This document shows, in pieces, positions 42,101 to 48,100 of a stretch of DNA of 64,000 nt. Every line of letters begins with the position of its first letter. The stretch's first letter is position 1. The stretch is taken from NCBI GenBank assembly GCA_038501625.1, contig JAZAYU010001070.1, positions 1 to 64,000 on the forward strand, in the 5' to 3' direction. This DNA is from Corbicula japonica. Its lineage: Eukaryota; Mollusca; Bivalvia; Venerida; Cyrenidae. The notes beneath the pieces are model-generated. The model did no database searches. It was not told the DNA's origin and saw only the letters and a program-made list of their open reading frames with translations. The position numbers and the translations under genes were made by a program.

Positions 42101-45100
42101 GGGGGCCTACCGATATCCAGAGTTACCTCCCATTGAGAGTGGCTTCCCTTGCTGATTGGGTAGTTCCGGTTAAGAAGCGGTAATAAAGCGTAGCGTTAAA
42201 AGTGTAGACAAAAAGTTTCAAAGTGCTTTTGAAGTTAAAATGCATTGTCAAATTAACAAAAAAAAAGTGAAACAGGCATATAAGGAATAACCATCATCTT
42301 TGTAAAGTGATTTTAAGTTAATAACTAAATGCATCTTTACCTATTTACGTAACTGCACGTATCCTTTATGAAAATTTATTTATTGGCTGGCATCGAAATT
42401 TTAGCTTTTTAAAATGTTCACTTAAATATTCAGCCGATCACCGTTAAGTCATGCAAACAATGCTTATTAAGAAAAGGTTCTGGTGCTTTATGATCATGTT
42501 ACATAATCTAATTAGCAAGACAAGACTAGGTTTTACCAGCTGGAGGTGTGATAAAGGCCTTTTGAAGTTTAGTTGTAGATTTGTAAGAGGTCGAGAACAT
42601 TGCTTTTTGGGGGTAAAAGTGTTGTTTTAGGAACGTGACTTAAGATTAAATATTCTAATTAATTGTCACACTGTTGTTTGAGACCCGAGACATTCATTAT
42701 TTGATATTTGCAACTTAAAGCGCTCCGATCTGAATTTAATAAAATAGCATTCGGGAAAGTTTTACCCAAACATATATAAACTTTATTAAATTAATTAAAA
42801 TTGATTGTAAAACTAAATGAAATAAAAAATTGAAATAAAGAGAAAAACGTGAAAACATTACGAAACCATGTTTGAATATATTCTATATTGTATAAGAATA
42901 AGAAAGAAACTTTTGGAGAAAAATAGCAGTATATTGAAAAATACGTTAATACGAACATGGCACAAATCTATGAACCGAATGGTGTGAATTTAATTTGTGG
43001 GAAAAGTTTCAGTTATCTTAGACTATTAAATTCCTGGCCAAAAATGTTGCATGGACATGAAAGAACATGTATAAAAGTGAACGGCGTTTCATTGGCGGAA
43101 GACAAACTTTATTTTACATCATGTGTTATAAATTGTACTAGTCTACCTTTTTTTTGTTAACAGTTTCTTACTTTTCTTTCTCTAAAATCTGCCATTCTTG
43201 TACTAGTCTACCTTTTTTTTGTTAACAGTTTCTTACTTTTCTTTCTCTAAAATCTGCCATTTTGGAGCATAAGAAATGCGTATATTTACTCTTTATTACC
43301 GAAGGGGTCGAACATACCGATGTTAAACACATACCTTGCAAACGTATAAAAATGGGTAAAAGAGAAAATTTAAATATTATGCGCTGCACTATAAAACTAT
43401 CTATTTTTTCCATTCAATGATAATAATCAAACGTTTTTATGCATTATGCTGATCTCTGACCAACCAGACCCTATTAAAACGTATTTGAAAGGACCATGGA
43501 TGACTACTACAGGTGCGCTTTACAAAGGGAGGTAACTTAGGACAGAATATTGAGATAACTCTGTATATCGGTAGGACCCCATTGACATTCTGTTTATCCC
43601 TTTGCATGTGTTTGATGACATAGCTTGCAGACTTGAAACAGGTGACTTAATTTGGGATGTTTTCACACCTTTGAAGGTCATTGGAAAGACTATTTGCATA
43701 ATTAACTTTAAGAATTAGGACTGACACTGACACTGACGCCTTAGGCTGTTATCTGCACCGGCATAATCAGTTTAGCAAGTTACTTACAATAAACAGATAA
43801 AAACAAGCAAGTCTCAGAATAAAATAATTTGGATACTGGTATATAATTAATTAAAAATTAAAACATTAGCCATTATAAATAATGTAACAGAGAAATGTGA
43901 GTTTAATAAAATGAAGGTAATTTGGTTCTTTATATATAATATTTTTTTCTTCCAAAATCCCTTAAATGTTGAATATCTGTTGACATTGAAAAAATTGTTT
44001 TGCAAATATACAATATAAAAAGATAAACTATGCAAAAGCATAGTAAATATTAAAGAAAAACACGGCCCGACTCATAATTACCGAGCGCATTTCCCGTGTC
44101 CCAAAATTTAGGAACAGGAAAATACTGTTTCTTAACGTGTCCCAAAACTTAGAGACTCCAAAAAATACTGATCCTAAAAGTGTCCCAATATTTTGGGTCG
44201 CAAAAATAATTATTTTCATGAAAAATAAGGGTGTCCCAATATTTAGGGTGTCCCAATACTTAGGGTGATTATGGTATTCGTTTCAGCGCTATTTCTCTGC
44301 AACTACTTGATGGATTTCAATGAAACATTCTGGGAACCATCAATACCAATAGGAGATGTGCATATGGTTCTCTTGATCCAGTCAGACCATTTAACAAAGA
44401 GTTATGGCCCTTTGATAACTTATGCATTATGCATATAGAGCAATATTCGTTTCCCCGCTATATCTCTGCAACCACTGGATGGATTTCAATGAACCTTTCT
44501 GGGAACCATCAGTACCAAGAGGAGATAGGCATATTTTCTTCTTGTTCCAGTCAGACCGTTTAACACAGTTATGGCCCTTCGATAACTTATGCTTTAGACA
44601 TAAAGAACAGTTTATTTTCCGCTCTATTTCTCTGCAAATACTGGATGGGTTTCAATGAAACTTTCTGGAAGCTATTTATACCAACAGGAGATGCACATAT
44701 TGTTGTCTTATTCCTCTCAGACTGTTTGACACAAGAGTTATGGCCCTTTGATAATTTATGCATTATGCATATAGAGTGGTATATGTTTCCATGCTATTTC
44801 TTTGCAACTACCAGATGTATTTCAGATGGATTCAATTAAACTTTCTGGGAGCCATCAATACCAAAAGGAGATTCACATATTGCTCGGTCAGACTGTTTAA
44901 CACAGAGTTGTGGCCCTTTGATAACTTTCGCAGTAAGCATATAGAGCAGTATTTGTTGCAGCTCTATTTCTCTGCAACTACCAGATGGATTTCAATGAAA
45001 CTTTCTGGGAACCATCAATACCAAGAGGAGATGCGCATATTGTCGTCTTGTTCCTGTCTTATTGTTTAACACAGAGTTATGGCCCTTTGATAACTTATGC

Positions 45101-48100
45101 ATTAAGCATATACAACAGTGTTTCTTTCTGCGCTATTTCTCTGCAACTACTAGATGGATTTCAATGAACGTTTCTAGAAACTTTTAATACCAACAGGAGA
45201 TGCGCATATTGTCGTCCTGTTCCAGTCAGACCCTGAAACACAGAGTTATGTCCCTTTGATAAGTTATGCATTTTGCATGTAGAGCAGTATTCATTTTCTT
45301 GCTATTTCACTGCAGCTATTGGATGGATTTCAATGAAACTTTATGGAAACCATCAATACCAAGACAAGATGCCTATATCATTGTCTTGTTCTGGTCTGAC
45401 TGTTTAACACAGAGTTATGGCCCTTTGATAAGTTATGCACTATGCATATATAGTAGTATTCGTTTCCGCGCTATGTCTCTGCAACTTCTGCATGGATATT
45501 TCAATTAAACAACACAATATTTTTTTACTACTGAGTTCTTCATTTCAACAACTTGAAGACTTTACATCTCATTCTTATATTCTGGTGAGCTGACCAACCC
45601 TTTTCACCATCTGAAGTTTTTTTAAACTTTTTTTTTAATGATAAATATTTAATAAAGCCTTATGTCTTCAGCTGTTGTGTTTGTAATACCAATACTGGGC
45701 AGGGGTTATAAATTCAACGAATTTGCTTGTTCCTACTTTTTTTTATCTGAGCCTTACTTTGCCCTACTTTTTTCCAAAACAGCCCTATCACTAGATTTCC
45801 ATGTCACAATAATAAAAATTAAAGTTTAATGAAAATAATGTTGAGTTATGATCCTTTAGTTAGATAGTGTTGTATATAGGAGTTTAAAAGGGCAATGTTG
45901 TGCCCCTTTTTCAGTTAATATTTTGATTAAGTTTTTTGTAAAAGCCCAATGTTTCTCTCAAACTGTTCAACAATACCAATTCCTATTAATACTTCAGGAG
46001 AAAATCTGTTTTGTTGCATTGTGGCGTTTTCTTTTAATTTAATTAGATATCAGATATACTCATGAAAATAAATTCAGTTTTATAGCAGAATTAAATAATA
46101 ATTGTTTTCAGGTATCTGGTGGTCGCGCTTTCAAAACGGGGAAAAGAAAAGGTTCAGAGACCCCAGTCTCTGAAGTAAATAAGACCATGTCACCGATTAA
46201 AGAAAAAGTAAGTTAGTATTTTGTGTAGAATTTCATCAGAGTAAGTACATGTGTAGAACCTTGGCAGAGGGCAGCACATATACATTAAACCTTTCCTCCA
46301 GATTCACCTTAATTGCTTGGGCGAACAGTTTAGATCCAGATCAGCCGGCACATCCTTGCTGTCTGATCAGGATCTAAACTGTTCACTTTTTGATTTGTTA
46401 GGTTTATTTCTGAACAAAATGCGACTAGTGCAGATCCTGACGTGATGTTCCGGCTGATCTGGATCTACACTGGTTGCACATGTGTAAAATGTGTATATAT
46501 GGAGGAAAAGGTTAAATGACACAAGAAAAGCATGATATAAATCTGTCTGATATAGCTTTATAATTCTATTTGTGTATATACAGTGAAGATCCAATATTAT
46601 GCGGTCTGTGGGGACCACACCTTCAAACTGTGTTATAATCGGATCCGCAATATTCGAGGGACAAAGGAACTTAACGCTAATCATTCATAAGTCCAAATAT
46701 AGACAAATAATTTCATTATAATTAATTATTTTCTTTAAAATTATTGTAATTAATAAATAATTTCTTTAAAAACCAAGTAATTATAATAGTTATTTAATTG
46801 AAACATTTATATCTTACTTGAAATTCATTAATTTCTTTTCAAAATAATTGAACCCAGGTCTGCTTATTCCTGACCAGAAATCAAGAAGTCCAGGTCTGAA
46901 GGTTATAAAACTGAGCTTGGAAACCAGTCTCAAATCTCAAGCATCTGATTGGCTGAAATGGCGACCAGTCGCCATTTCAGCCAATCAGATGCTTGAGATT
47001 TGAGACTGGTTTCCATGCTCAGCTTTATAACCTTGGGCACAGATCTTGATCAGAGAGCATGTGTGTGCCAGCCAATCTGAATCTACACTGATCGCATATG
47101 TGATAAAATGCATTATATGAGTAAAGGGTTTATAAATTCTACCCTTATAGCTTGATTTATGAATGTATTGTTCACAGACCCCTAGTAGAGGCCCTTCAAG
47201 AGCGGGGAAAAAAGAAACCCCTGAGATCGAGATATCCACAGCAGCAACTGAACGGGCAGATGCATTTTCTATTGTTCACTCGTACAGAACAGACGACTGC
47301 ACGAAGAAAAGAGCTGCTTTGAAGCTGTATGATGAGAAATTACATATAATGGTATATAGCGGATATTTGATTTTACCAGAGTAAGATTGAAATAAATTTT
47401 TGCAAGTGAGCTCCAGAATTGGTATTTTCCAGTTGCAAAGCCTCAAGTGAAAATACATGATTCTGGAGTTTGTGGGTGAAATATATTTCTATCATTTACT
47501 GGTCAAAACAAATTTTCTTCTTATTTTACGCTTGTAGTGCACTATGCATGAATTTGACAGAAAAATTGCATGAAAATGGTGCCAAAAACATTTTGTTTAT
47601 GACCTTATGTCATTATGTCTTACATGTACAGTAAAAACTCCCTAAACCGGATCCTCTGGAAACCGCATTATTTCTACGGTCCCGATTTTTGTCCTTATTT
47701 TATTGAAAAGAAAACCTCTGAAAACCGGAACCTCCAAATTCCGGAAACCGGCCTTATTTTTACGATTTTATTTGCTATTTGCTCTTTAAAAAACCTCTGA
47801 AAACCGGAACTTTGATAATTGCCATCGAAGGTGATGAACCCAGGTTGTCTTGTCAAAGGCCTGTGTATTGTCAAGTGTGTCAAACAACTGCAAGATAATC
47901 CGTTGTTTTTTCTTTAGAATTGAGGCGTGCATATTATATAAAAGGCGTGAAAATTACAAGGGTTAATGACTGGGACATGTTAACAAATAAAAGTAAAGAA
48001 GACACTGATTAGGTAATTGTCTGTTTAATTTATTGTTTGAAACACCTGTGACTGTCGTTCTTTGTATTTAATGCTGCAATTATGCCAAATCGGTCAATCG

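Larger units (their letters stand above)
41810..44274. mobile_element. TA-flanked element with GTGTCCCAATATTT subterminal repeats
   Basis: Ends CCGTAATCACCCTAAGTATT / AATACTTAGGGTGATTATGG, TA at 41808-41809 and 44275-44276. The interrupted unit is restored by removing it (GAGCAG-TA-TTCGTTTC). Both ends carry several GTGTCCCAA[AT]A[AT]TT[TA]AGGG-like motifs. No transposase found. Confidence 0.9.
41388..45732. mobile_element. Second ~160-bp-unit element with nested insertions
   Basis: Starts TTTTATCCCCAGCGATGAAA, ends GGGGTTATAAATTCAACG...GAATTTGCTTG. Flanked by TTCCTACTTTTT on the left (41377-41391) and TTCCTACTTTTTTTT on the right (45730-45742), a probable target duplication. Same family as 32051-34440; interrupted at 41810-44274. 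Confidence 0.85.
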
